DNA of 46,613 bases. Source: Acidobacteriaceae bacterium (GTDB lineage Bacteria > Acidobacteriota > Terriglobia > Terriglobales > Acidobacteriaceae). Location of the stretch: the NCBI GenBank assembly GCA_003165075.1, contig PLSM01000170.1, forward strand, positions 1-46,613. The letters run 5' to 3'. Of this stretch, positions 25,112 to 33,761 are shown one piece after another. Every line of letters starts with the position of its first letter. The first letter of the stretch is position 1. The translations under genes were made by a program, and so were the position numbers. The notes beneath the pieces were generated by a model. The model was not told the DNA's origin. It made no database searches and saw only the letters and a program-made list of their open reading frames with translations.

Positions 25112-26212
25112 ATGTTCATGCCGAGTCTTCCCCGCACGCTATGCAAAGCTGCCATCTTTGCAGCACTCGCTCTCCCGGCCACGGTTGCATTTCCGCAGGC
25201 TCCCGCGCCCTTGTGGACCTTTGCCGTCTCCGGTGACAGCCGCAACTGTGGCGACTTTGTGATGCCCGCCATCGCGGCCAAGGTCAAGGCTGAGAACGAC
25301 GCATTCTACTGGCACCTGGGCGATTTTCGCGCCATCTCGTCGCCCGACCAGGATCTGGTCGCAATGCGCCCGGCCGGCAGCCAGCTATCAAAAGAGGACT
25401 ATCTGCGTATGGCCTGGGACGACTTCCTCACCCACCAGGTGGCGGCTTTCGGTTCCATGCCGGTGTTTCTGGGCCGTGGCAATCACGAGAACAACGCACC
25501 CATGACGCGCGAGGGCTACGTGGCCAAGTTCTCCAGCTTTCTCGATCGCCCCGAGATCGCCGCCCAGCGCGTCACAGACGGCGCCGCAGCCTCGCCCCTT
25601 GGACCCTGGTATCACTGGACACAGGGCTCGGTTGATTTCATCACTCTGGACAACGCCGACCGCGAAGAGTTCTCCGATGCCCAACTCAAGTGGCTGCGCG
25701 CCGTGCTGGATCACGATCTGCAGCCGAACTCCGGCATTCGCGCCATCGTCGCCGGGATGCACGAGGCCCTACCCCACTCCACCGGTTCTGAGCACGCCAT
25801 GGATGACTGGAATCTCGGACTGCGCACGGGAGAACTGGTCTATACGTGGTTCTATGACGCGCAGTCGGCTGGAAAGCATGTGTATCTGATTGCCAGCCAT
25901 TCACACTACTATTCGCCGAATATTTACAACACGCCTTACTGGAAGCAGCGCTCGAGCCAGATCGTGCCGGGCATGATTATTGGCAGCGCCGGTGCGCACC
26001 GCTATCAGCTTCCAAAAACCGCCGCCAAAGAGGCCCGGACTCACATCTACGGCTTCGTAAAAGGCAGCGTTCAGGCTGACGGCAGCATTGACTTCGCCTT
26101 GCACGAGTTGTCAGAAAACGACCTCGTTCAATCCCGGTGGCCCAACGCTCCGCTGGATGCAATCCACGAGTGCTACATCCACAATGCCGACGGCGACGCG
26201 GAGGCAAAGTAG
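25112..26212 (+). CDS. secreted calcineurin-like metallophosphoesterase
   Basis: The product is 366 residues. A signal peptide of about 28 residues precedes the metallophosphoesterase domain. All five metal-binding blocks are visible in order: SGDSR (D42), HLGDFR, GRGNHE, a lone histidine in GMHEALPH, and ASHSHYY in place of the usual GHxHxY. The family hydrolyses phosphate esters using two metal ions; secreted members often scavenge phosphate from nucleotides or lipids. The substrate cannot be told. It ends convergently close to the HDOD gene, 38 bp apart. Confidence 0.87.
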   Translation: MFMPSLPRTLCKAAIFAALALPATVAFPQAPAPLWTFAVSGDSRNCGDFVMPAIAAKVKAENDAFYWHLGDFRAISSPDQDLVAMRPAGSQLSKEDYLRMAWDDFLTHQVAAFGSMPVFLGRGNHENNAPMTREGYVAKFSSFLDRPEIAAQRVTDGAAASPLGPWYHWTQGSVDFITLDNADREEFSDAQLKWLRAVLDHDLQPNSGIRAIVAGMHEALPHSTGSEHAMDDWNLGLRTGELVYTWFYDAQSAGKHVYLIASHSHYYSPNIYNTPYWKQRSSQIVPGMIIGSAGAHRYQLPKTAAKEARTHIYGFVKGSVQADGSIDFALHELSENDLVQSRWPNAPLDAIHECYIHNADGDAEAK

Positions 26213-26249
26213 GGCAAAGCGGGAATAAAAGTCAGAAGCACCGAGCCGG

Positions 26250-27107
26250 TCAAATGGACTCGATGGCGTTGATCTTCTTGGAAACTTCAAAGGCCAGCGA
26301 ATCGACACCCGAGTGGAAGAGCCTGTGCTCCCGCTCAGGAAGCTCTTCAAGAAGATCGGCGAAGGGGATCGCTTGACACGCCGGAAACGCGGCAAATCCG
26401 GCGGCGTCAGCCATGCGGCAGCTCAAGCCGATCAATTCCGGCATATCCCAAGGACCACCTTTCTTCCGGGGAACATGATGTTCGGCCACGATCGGCTCAA
26501 AGTCCTCGGGCAGATTCCACTCGTCAATCAGCTGTCTTCCAATCTCGCAATGGTCCTTTCCGAAGACTGCGCGTTCGTGCTCAAGCATGCTGGCTGCATC
26601 GCCAATGTGCGCTGCCAGCAGCTTCGAGTAGTCTTGCGGCCGCACGACGGCAAGCGCCATGCGCCCAATATCGTGCATTACACCGCAGGTGAACGCAGTG
26701 TCACGGTCCATAAACCCGGCTGAAGCCAGCTGCTCGGCAATGGCCGCGCAGGCCAGGTTGTGGCGCCACATTGCCTTCATGCAAGGGTGGCAGAGCGAGC
26801 GGCCCAGATATCCCCTTACGCCGACCGTAAGGCAGAGACCCTGCAGATGATTAGCGCCCATCACCGCAATGGCCTGCAGAATGCTGCTGATCGGAAAGCG
26901 GGGCGCATAAGCCAGGGAATTCACGATGGTAAGAACTTCACTGGCCAGCGCCGGGTCAGACGATATGAGCTCGCTGAGCTGGTGCAATTGCACATTTTCG
27001 TTGGCGGCCAACTGCAATACTCGAAGGGCAACCTGGGGCAACGGTGGCAACCGGAGAAGGGCCAACGGCAGCCCAACAGCGTCATTCGTTTGCAACCTGG
27101 CTTCCAT
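26250..27107 (-). CDS. HDOD-domain signalling protein
   Basis: The product is 285 residues. Residues about 14-215 match the HDOD domain, a metal-poor relative of HD phosphohydrolases that works in bacterial signal transduction and chemotaxis/cell-cycle control: LPPLPQVALRVLQL, ISSDPALASEVLTIVNS, IQAIAVMGANHLQGL-like helix, then GVMHDIG. The HD pair survives, unlike in many HDOD proteins, so weak hydrolase activity cannot be excluded. No GGDEF, EAL or receiver domain is attached. AGGGA precedes the ATG at good spacing. It stands alone. Confidence 0.85.
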   Translation of the reverse strand: MEARLQTNDAVGLPLALLRLPPLPQVALRVLQLAANENVQLHQLSELISSDPALASEVLTIVNSLAYAPRFPISSILQAIAVMGANHLQGLCLTVGVRGYLGRSLCHPCMKAMWRHNLACAAIAEQLASAGFMDRDTAFTCGVMHDIGRMALAVVRPQDYSKLLAAHIGDAASMLEHERAVFGKDHCEIGRQLIDEWNLPEDFEPIVAEHHVPRKKGGPWDMPELIGLSCRMADAAGFAAFPACQAIPFADLLEELPEREHRLFHSGVDSLAFEVSKKINAIESI

Positions 27108-27510
27108 TCTCGATCCCTCTTTCGACGCGATCCAGTCCGGGACCAGACGCCTCAGCTCCCGTCACAGTCCTTCGCGCAACGAAAATAGGCAGAACACTCC
27201 CTGGAAACTATGTCGGCAAGGTGCTGAATTTCTATAGGGTTAAATCGGAGAGAAAGTGGGTTGCGGGTCGCCCTGCCCGGTGCCCAACCAGGCGGAAACC
27301 GGGGCGCGGGTCCGGCGAATTCGGTGGAGCTCACCGGCCAGCCGCCTCGCTATTTGCCTGAAATTTCCCGCATATTTCCGGCTCTCTTACCGGTTGTTTC
27401 CGAGGTGTGCCCTGGTCCAGCCACGTGCCGCTCGTAGCTTTGGGAGGCCTCGGCCTGTCCGGTGTGAACCGGAACTTTCGTGCGCAGAAACAATCCAGGA
27501 TCCAGCACCC
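27108..27510. other. 403-bp gap, nothing recognised
   Basis: This is upstream of the HDOD gene and downstream of the polytopic membrane protein gene, both on the minus strand. Short frames exist in all directions but none has protein-like composition. No strong hairpin, tRNA or known riboswitch was seen. It should contain the HDOD promoter. Confidence 0.5.
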
Positions 27511-29208
27511 CTATGCTCTGTTTCCCATGCGCGCCAGGCGTGGTACCCCAAGGAGCGTGACGGCAAATAGAAAGATGGAGGCGGCGATAAACTCCATGCG
27601 GCCGTGGCGCAGGTCTTCAAACAGCAGCTTTGCCGCTACAAAAGCCAGTGCAGCGTAGGCGATCCGCGTCATCTCCAGGCGCCGCCACCGAGTTCCGCCA
27701 AAGGCCAGTGCAAGAGCCACGGAACAGAGTGTGAGGGTGCGAATAAAGGCAACGTGGAAGACGTCGATGGTAATAGTGAGCGCGGCCAGCTGCAACAGAC
27801 TCTGGACCAGGAACGCGGCGCTCGAGCAGGCCGCCAGCAGCGAGGGAACAAGGTGAAGGATTTGCTGTCTCCACGCCTCTCCCTGGCGCTCCTTGGCGGC
27901 TGCATAGCAGAGTATGGCGCAGACAGTTACCAGCAGGATGCTCCATGGCGGTTGTGGAGGTAGCGGACCCGCCAGTGAGCGAAGTACGTACTCCGGCAGA
28001 CCGCAAGCGGTGGCCGCCGCTACCAGGTAAATCACACCGTGGAACTCCAACGTCATGCACTCCATCCGGACTCCGAGAACGATGGCCGCCAGGGCCGCCA
28101 GTCCAAGACAGGCCGGTATCCATTCCGCCGGCAAGCCCCACAGCACGCCGGCCAGCAGCAGCCCAGCGCTCCAGGCAGCAAAGACGCGAAAGTTGCGCTG
28201 TGCCGCCAATGGACGGAAGCGAACGAAGGCCGCCGCATAGCTTGCCGCAGACAGAATTAGGCAGGCGATGCCCATGACGATGGCCCCGGAGTGCGGTGCG
28301 AAATAGAGCACGCTCGAGGCAGCCAGCAGAAAGGCGATCACGGCCTGGACTGTCTCGTAGATGGTGATGCTCTGCCCCAGTAGTGCGGTCCTGATGGCAA
28401 TGTTTACCGCATTGATCAGTAACAGGAGGCAGGCAGGAGCCACGAGGGACGCCGTTCCCAACGCCGGATAATCCGCCCGCGTGCTCAGCGCGCCACTATA
28501 GACAAAGATCAGCGCCCAGATGGCAACGTCGGTAAGCGCAGCCACCAGCGGCCGAACGGGCTGTGTGCGGCGGCGGACGTTTGCGAATTCGCACACCAGC
28601 ACCATTAACAACAGTGCGGCGATGAAGGGCGCCATTGCGTGGGTAGCGATGGATAAAGCAAGGGCAGCGGCGGCTGCCGTTCCTTGTGCTACCCAGAAGA
28701 CCGGCAACCGATTGCGGGTCAATGAAAGCACGGCGGCCGCAACCACGAACCCGCCAAGCACGCCCGCAGCCCACTCCGGCGACAACACTTTGAAGCGCAG
28801 AGTCAACTCCCACAGCATGGGAGTCAGAATCATGGAAGAAGTTGCCGCATAGACGGCGCCCGCGAAATATGCCCCAGCGGATACTCGCGTCGCAACCACA
28901 AGCCACGCCACTGCGTAGGCGATGGCAACGGCAGCAATCACATGGCCTGAAACCAGGCTCGACTCTGCTACGGCGCGAAGGACGTAAGCTCCGGCAATGC
29001 CGAGCATGGCTTTGCCAAACACCGCAAAAGCTCCACTAGTCTGATCGATCGGGTTCTCGTCGACAGTCGCTGCCGCGGCGGGTGCGGCCTGCGGAAGCGC
29101 AAAGGGCTCGACAAGCGCGGCAGAGGGATGCTCCAGGGCATCGAGACGCTTCTCCAGCGCGTCGATACGAGTTGAAAGCAGTTCCAGCGTTTCGGAAAGA
29201 TCGTTCAT
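27511..29208 (-). CDS. polytopic membrane protein with N-terminal coiled coil (DUF2339-like)
   Basis: The product is 565 residues from the ATG at 29208; an ATG three codons upstream (29217) is also possible. Residues 2-28 form heptads (TLELLSTRIDALEKRLDALE), then a short Pro/Ala linker, then about 14 hydrophobic segments up to the C-terminus. This plan resembles DUF2339 proteins, whose function is unknown. It starts 43 bp after the NrfD-like gene on the same strand and may be the last cistron of that operon, but nothing in it points to redox chemistry. Confidence 0.7.
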   Translation of the reverse strand: MNDLSETLELLSTRIDALEKRLDALEHPSAALVEPFALPQAAPAAAATVDENPIDQTSGAFAVFGKAMLGIAGAYVLRAVAESSLVSGHVIAAVAIAYAVAWLVVATRVSAGAYFAGAVYAATSSMILTPMLWELTLRFKVLSPEWAAGVLGGFVVAAAVLSLTRNRLPVFWVAQGTAAAAALALSIATHAMAPFIAALLLMVLVCEFANVRRRTQPVRPLVAALTDVAIWALIFVYSGALSTRADYPALGTASLVAPACLLLLINAVNIAIRTALLGQSITIYETVQAVIAFLLAASSVLYFAPHSGAIVMGIACLILSAASYAAAFVRFRPLAAQRNFRVFAAWSAGLLLAGVLWGLPAEWIPACLGLAALAAIVLGVRMECMTLEFHGVIYLVAAATACGLPEYVLRSLAGPLPPQPPWSILLVTVCAILCYAAAKERQGEAWRQQILHLVPSLLAACSSAAFLVQSLLQLAALTITIDVFHVAFIRTLTLCSVALALAFGGTRWRRLEMTRIAYAALAFVAAKLLFEDLRHGRMEFIAASIFLFAVTLLGVPRLARMGNRA

Positions 29209-29251
29209 GGTTTCCATCCGATCGGCGGCCACATCCCAGGCAGGTCTATTG

Positions 29252-30430
29252 CTAATCCGCGGCAGCTCCCTGGGTCGCGTGGTCTTCCGGCCATGGAGGC
29301 AACAGCTTCACCAGTACCCACAAAATACCTAGCGGAAGCAGGGTGAGCCCCACCGCAACAATCAATCCCTCCTTGGTCACCAGGCTCATTTTGTAGGTCG
29401 TGTATCCGAGAAAGCTCTTTGAGAACAACTGTCCGCCAATCACCACATTCCAGCGCATGGCGAAGATGCCGATCAGCGTGAGAGCGCCGGCGAAGGAATA
29501 GATGCGCTTGCGCGCCAGCTCGGGCAGCTTTGCCACTTGCGTCAGCCCCAGCAGGATCAGCGGAACGAGGGTACCCAAGCCAATCTGGAGCACGATCTGC
29601 GAGAAGAAGAGCTTGCTGTGCACCATGAAGTCCAGGCTGCGGAACGATTCATCGGCCTCGTAGATGCGGTGAATCAGGTCGAGCATCTCCAGGCTGAAGT
29701 CGATAATGAACGTGTAGAACAGGTACATCGCGATGGTGTCCACGCAGCGCATGTCAATCTTTCTGCCGCGCAGCTTCGTGGTTGCCATGTAGATCACCAT
29801 GACCCCGGCTATGCCCGATACCATGGCAGAAAAGATGAAGACTACCGGCATCAGCGGCGACGACCACCAGGGATTTGCCTTGATGGAGCCAAAGATGAAT
29901 CCAACATACCCGTGCAGCAGAAAAGCCGAGGGAATACCGACCAGCGTCACCACCCAGCCAACCCGCTCGTCAATATGCAGAGAGCGCTTGCTGATGTTGC
30001 TGGAGCCCAGGGTCATGATCGTGTAGATCCAGCGTGTCATGCCTTTGGTCTTTTGCGAAAGCAACACGATATCGCGACGGTAATCGAGCCAAATCTCAAA
30101 GACCAGCACCGCCATCAGGTACCACAGGTATACATAACCGAACATCGCCATGGCCGATGTGCTGTGCGGGGTAAAGTACATTTCCGGTGACCGCTCCGGA
30201 TGGCCGAGGTGCAATTGCAGCGGCAAGGGCGCTACCAGCAGAAATGAGAGCGCTGTAAGCAGCGCCAGTCTGTAGGTGGGCTTGACCGCCTCCACGTTAA
30301 AGACTCGTTCCAGCGATGCCAGAATGAACGCGCCGGCCACCAATCCCGTGATGTAGGGATACAAAACGATCAGCACGCTCCAATGAAGCTCGATCTCGTT
30401 GGGATACATGAAGCCTTCAACACCGCTCAT
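29252..30430 (-). CDS. NrfD/PsrC-family integral membrane quinone-interacting subunit
   Basis: The product is 392 residues from the ATG at 30430 (AGGTGA upstream); a GTG at 30439 preceded by AGGAG is an equally possible start. Eight to ten hydrophobic segments are evident, and the first is followed by the family-typical HLGHPER loop. NrfD/PsrC/DsrP-type subunits exchange electrons between the menaquinone pool and a periplasmic four-cluster ferredoxin. Here that ferredoxin is encoded 36-45 bp upstream, and a tetraheme cytochrome is upstream of it. Together they make a membrane redox module without a catalytic subunit in view. Confidence 0.88.
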   Translation of the reverse strand: MSGVEGFMYPNEIELHWSVLIVLYPYITGLVAGAFILASLERVFNVEAVKPTYRLALLTALSFLLVAPLPLQLHLGHPERSPEMYFTPHSTSAMAMFGYVYLWYLMAVLVFEIWLDYRRDIVLLSQKTKGMTRWIYTIMTLGSSNISKRSLHIDERVGWVVTLVGIPSAFLLHGYVGFIFGSIKANPWWSSPLMPVVFIFSAMVSGIAGVMVIYMATTKLRGRKIDMRCVDTIAMYLFYTFIIDFSLEMLDLIHRIYEADESFRSLDFMVHSKLFFSQIVLQIGLGTLVPLILLGLTQVAKLPELARKRIYSFAGALTLIGIFAMRWNVVIGGQLFSKSFLGYTTYKMSLVTKEGLIVAVGLTLLPLGILWVLVKLLPPWPEDHATQGAAAD

Positions 30431-30475
30431 AGCCGTCACCTGTCTCCTGATTGCGCTCCATCGTCAAATCCGCCA

Positions 30476-31207
30476 CTACCGTACCGATCCATCCAGGTCG
30501 TTGTAGAAGACCTTGGCGCCGGTGGCCATCTGCGGCTTCAGCACCTGCACACTGTGTGTCTTCAGGAATGCATGGATGGGGTCGTTCGGGTTCTTCAGGT
30601 CTGCAAGCTGGCGCGCCCCGGTGGGACACGCCTCACAGCACGCGGTCGTGAGTCCTTTGGTGATTCGGTGGTAGCAGAGCGTGCATTTGTCCACAACTTT
30701 CTTCTGTGGATGAATGTAACGGCAGCCATAGGGGCAGGCCTGCACGCAATAGGCGCAACCAAGGCAGTATGTCTGGTCCACCAGCACCGCGCCGTCCGGG
30801 GTCACAAATGTCGCGCCCACCGGACAAACCTGCGTGCAAGGCGAATCCGCGCACTGGTTGCAGAGCTTGGGCACGTAGAAATACTTGCCCCCGTCTTCCT
30901 TCGCTTCAGGGAACCCTTCCTTGCCGCCGTCGGGCGAAATGACCTCAGGGTTGGTCATATTCTCGTCCGAGACGTGGTAGCGCTCCACCCATGTGCGGAA
31001 GTATCCGTCGGGTACATCATTCTCAGTCTGGCAGGCCCTTACGCAATTGCCGCAGCCGATGCACTTGGAGATATCGATCAACATGCTCCACCAGTGCTCT
31101 GACATCTTGTAGTTCGGCGAGGACTCTGGGGTTCCAGCCAGCACCGACTTCCAGGCAACCGCCGCGGCCGGCAACAGAATCAGCATTTGACGCCGGGATA
31201 TATTCAT
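30476..31207 (-). CDS. Tat-exported four-cluster FeS protein (NrfC/DsrO-like)
   Basis: The product is 243 residues from the ATG at 31207, with GGGAGG six bases upstream. SRRQML at 4-9 starts a twin-arginine signal. Four cysteine groups follow, as in NrfC, DsrO and DmsB: CIGCGNCVRAC (C49-C59), CNQCADSPCTQVC, CLGCAYCVQAC, and CTLC paired with CCEAC. They would bind four [4Fe-4S] clusters in the periplasm. It would pass electrons between the NrfD-like membrane subunit and the tetraheme cytochrome. Its start overlaps the cytochrome stop by four bases, so the two are translationally coupled. Confidence 0.9.
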   Translation of the reverse strand: MNISRRQMLILLPAAAVAWKSVLAGTPESSPNYKMSEHWWSMLIDISKCIGCGNCVRACQTENDVPDGYFRTWVERYHVSDENMTNPEVISPDGGKEGFPEAKEDGGKYFYVPKLCNQCADSPCTQVCPVGATFVTPDGAVLVDQTYCLGCAYCVQACPYGCRYIHPQKKVVDKCTLCYHRITKGLTTACCEACPTGARQLADLKNPNDPIHAFLKTHSVQVLKPQMATGAKVFYNDLDGSVR

Positions 31208-31677
31208 TTCGCACCTCCCGCAACCATCGCCGGACTGTGCGGCTGGTGGCAGGTTTCGCAAGGCAGGCCCGTGGAGTGCTCCTCAGCCGAAACCTGTGGA
31301 AAGCCCTTGGGCTTCGCGGCTGTGGTGGCGTGGCAGCGAACGCACAACACCGCCGTATCCAGCTTGGGCGGTGTCACGGATGCGGGATCGTCGGCATGCT
31401 TTGCCAGCGCTCCGTGGCACGCCTCGCAATTCACGTGCGCGTGCTTGCCGTTCTTCTTCACATCCAGCACATCTGTGTGGCAGGTTTCGCATGTGTCGTG
31501 GCCGGCAAAGTGAACCGAACGGGCCGCAATCTCACCGATAGCATTGCCACGATAATGGCCGTACTGACCAAAGGACTTCGGGACGACATAGCCACGAATC
31601 GCCCAAAATACGATAAAGGCGAGAACGAAGAGCCCCGCAAATCGAAAAAGGTGTCCTGCATCCTTGAAGACACTCAT
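31204..31677 (-). CDS. membrane-anchored tetraheme cytochrome c
   Basis: The product is 157 residues from the ATG at 31677, with AAGGAG ten bases upstream; an in-frame TTG further up overlaps that site and is unlikely. One N-terminal membrane helix (about 11-30) anchors a periplasmic domain with four CxxCH heme sites at residues 63-67, 84-88, 112-116 and 140-144. Extra histidines (HFAGHD, KHAHVN, KHADD, HQPH) could give bis-His ligation. It is the first cistron of the cytochrome/FeS/NrfD operon. The gap upstream carries three CRP/FNR-like boxes. Confidence 0.9.
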   Translation of the reverse strand: MSVFKDAGHLFRFAGLFVLAFIVFWAIRGYVVPKSFGQYGHYRGNAIGEIAARSVHFAGHDTCETCHTDVLDVKKNGKHAHVNCEACHGALAKHADDPASVTPPKLDTAVLCVRCHATTAAKPKGFPQVSAEEHSTGLPCETCHQPHSPAMVAGGAK

Positions 31678-31729
31678 CCGGCCCAATCTCCTTGAAGGCG
31701 CTGGTGGCAGGGCTGGCGAGCCAGCCTCA

Positions 31730-31745
31730 TGTGATCCAGATCATT
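31730..31745. promoter_or_regulatory. CRP/FNR-family-like box 1
   Basis: TGTGA-N6-TCATT matches eight of ten positions of the TGTGA-N6-TCACA consensus and contains the exact inverted repeat TGATC-CA-GATCA. Its centre is about 60 bp before the cytochrome start codon. Confidence 0.45.
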
Positions 31746-31788
31746 CTTCTTGTGATCGAAGCGTACGCGCCAGAAGGCGACAACTGTA

Positions 31789-31804
31789 TGTGAGATAGAT
31801 CACC
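31789..31804. promoter_or_regulatory. CRP/FNR-family-like box 2
   Basis: TGTGA-N6-TCACC matches nine of ten positions of the CRP-type consensus. It is the best of the three boxes upstream of the cytochrome/FeS/NrfD operon. Confidence 0.5.
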
Positions 31805-31810
31805 AGTTGA

Positions 31811-31826
31811 TGTGACGTGGATCGCA
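31811..31826. promoter_or_regulatory. CRP/FNR-family-like box 3
   Basis: TGTGA-N6-TCGCA matches nine of ten consensus positions. Its centre is 22 bp from that of box 2, about two helical turns. Confidence 0.45.
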
Positions 31827-31916
31827 GAACCGTCTGAGAACGCGGCGTGTACACAGCAAAAACTGCAATGGAGTTTGGGTCAGCGATGTCGCTCGATCAC
31901 CCGATCTGACTGGAGC

Positions 31917-33761
31917 TCAGTCAGCCTGGACGCCGGAAGCCAGGTGTAACGCGATCGGTTCCTGGCCGGTTTCCAGCCGGGTCAGTGTCAGCACCGTGAT
32001 GTCGTCGTCCTGGCCGAAGTTGATCGCCGCTTCCGTCGCCTGGGCGGCATTGGGTCTGGTGGCGAAGAGGCTTTCCAGCCGCGCATAGCTATAGAGTTCG
32101 CCGGTCTGGCTGCGTGCTTCAAGCAACCCGTCGGTATAAAGGGCAATGTGGTCTCCGGCGCTCACGTTGACCACGGACTCTGCATAGCTGGCCGTCGGCG
32201 AAATGCCCAGCGGCAATGCACCCGGTAGATCGATTTCATGCTTGTTGAAGAAGGGTGCCGGATGGCCGGCGCTGGCCACTACGCAGGTGTTATCGGTCTT
32301 GAGAAGCAGGATGAGGCAAGTGGCAAATCCGCCCTGCATGCGACCGCAGAGGCGCCGATTGAGCTGGGTCAGCAGCCGGGCCGGACCCGGATGGTCGTCG
32401 GCCAGGGCGCGCACCGCACCCACAATGAGCGAAACGGCCATGGCCGCCTTCAGTCCCTTGCCGCTGACGTCGCCCAGGATGACCAGTGTCGACCCTCCTT
32501 CAAGGGGAATGATCTGAAAGAAGTCACCGCCCACCTCCTGCGCCGGCCGATAGGCGCTGGTCAAGGTGAAGCCTGGAACCACCGGCAGCGTATCGGGCAC
32601 AAGAACTTGTTGCAGTTCGCGGGCATTCTGAAACTCCTGCTCCAGGGCGGCCTGGCGGCGGCGATTCTCAATGGAATAGCGGATGACCGCGTAGACGATG
32701 GAGAGAAACAGAAGCGTGCGGAAAAGGGCGATGATGTTGATCGGGTTGCCTACCACGGTAAACATGGGCGCAATCATCTTGTTGGCCAGGGTCCAATGCG
32801 TATAGCGCGGGCCCTGCGCAGCAATGTTCTGCACAAAGTAAATCATCGCGTTGCTGAATGCGACTGCGGCAACCGCCCAGCGGGCAGAGTCGAGCCGTTT
32901 GCGATGAATAAAAGCGTAGGCCACCAGCACCGCCGGGATTGCCTCGAACGCGATGATCCAGGGCGTCAGAACTGCATCGATGATCTGGGTCTGGACTTTA
33001 CTGAAAAGCCACGGGTAAAGCAGAATCAGGAACCCGTCGAGTGTGCTGGCGGTGACGCTGAGCAGGGCGGCTTTCCGCGTCAGCGAAGAAAGCTTTCGAT
33101 CATCCTGCAGATCAAGGAGCCAGAGTAGAAGGAACCACAGAGAGAGCTCGCGAACCGAAATCTCTATTTGGCTAAGAGTGGTCAACACGGCAGCCGAGTA
33201 AGGCAGGCGCATGCCGCCCAGAAAGAGCTCCAGAACCAGGTTCAGCGCAAAGACTGTCATCCAGAAAAGGAGCCATTGCCGACGGTCGCGTACCCAGGCG
33301 AAGAGGCTCAGAACTGCCACCAGGCCGAAGAGTGACGTCAGGCCGAACCGAAACTGTTGCCGGCGCAGCCACTCGAAGTCCAGGTTGCCCTTGATGGCTG
33401 CGATGGCATCGCTGCTGCCCACCATGGGCACTGACTCAAACCCACCCGCAGTGCCGTCGTCAGTCGAAAAGAGCGGCGTCTTCCACACGCGCACAGCAAG
33501 CACTCCGGTCCGCGCCGGCCCAAGGCCGTATATCTGCGCCGGGACGCCGGAGTACCAGACCCAATGCGGCGGCATAGCGCCAAGATGCCCTATGGGCACA
33601 CCGTTCCAATAGAGTTCGTAAACGTCGTCGACGGCCGGAATGAGCAGCGCAAAATCAGCCGAGGTTCCGGGGGCCGGTGAAAGCGTGATATGCCGGCGGT
33701 ACCATCCGTAGCCCTCGAAACTAGGATGTCCCTGTAGCCCCAATGGCTTATCGCCAGTCAC
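31917..33761 (-). CDS. SpoIIE/RsbU-type PP2C phosphatase with 7TM sensor region (5' end frameshifted)
   Basis: The open frame encodes 614 residues. Residues 1-130 are part of a beta-sandwich sensor (GWYRRHITLS, YWNGVPIGHLG). About 135-370 hold seven or so membrane helices as in 7TMR-DISM receptors. About 390-595 are a SpoIIE-type phosphatase with metal-binding acidic residues in GGDFFQ, GDVSGKG, YTDGLLEA and DDDITVL. Such enzymes dephosphorylate anti-sigma-factor antagonists in partner-switching. The frame begins at a GTG in mid-domain: the missing N-terminus and signal peptide lie in the adjacent frame (33758-34018). Loss of one G in the GGGG run (minus strand of 33765-33768) separates them. 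Restoring it gives one protein of about 700 residues. Confidence 0.85.
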   Translation of the reverse strand: MTGDKPLGLQGHPSFEGYGWYRRHITLSPAPGTSADFALLIPAVDDVYELYWNGVPIGHLGAMPPHWVWYSGVPAQIYGLGPARTGVLAVRVWKTPLFSTDDGTAGGFESVPMVGSSDAIAAIKGNLDFEWLRRQQFRFGLTSLFGLVAVLSLFAWVRDRRQWLLFWMTVFALNLVLELFLGGMRLPYSAAVLTTLSQIEISVRELSLWFLLLWLLDLQDDRKLSSLTRKAALLSVTASTLDGFLILLYPWLFSKVQTQIIDAVLTPWIIAFEAIPAVLVAYAFIHRKRLDSARWAVAAVAFSNAMIYFVQNIAAQGPRYTHWTLANKMIAPMFTVVGNPINIIALFRTLLFLSIVYAVIRYSIENRRRQAALEQEFQNARELQQVLVPDTLPVVPGFTLTSAYRPAQEVGGDFFQIIPLEGGSTLVILGDVSGKGLKAAMAVSLIVGAVRALADDHPGPARLLTQLNRRLCGRMQGGFATCLILLLKTDNTCVVASAGHPAPFFNKHEIDLPGALPLGISPTASYAESVVNVSAGDHIALYTDGLLEARSQTGELYSYARLESLFATRPNAAQATEAAINFGQDDDITVLTLTRLETGQEPIALHLASGVQAD

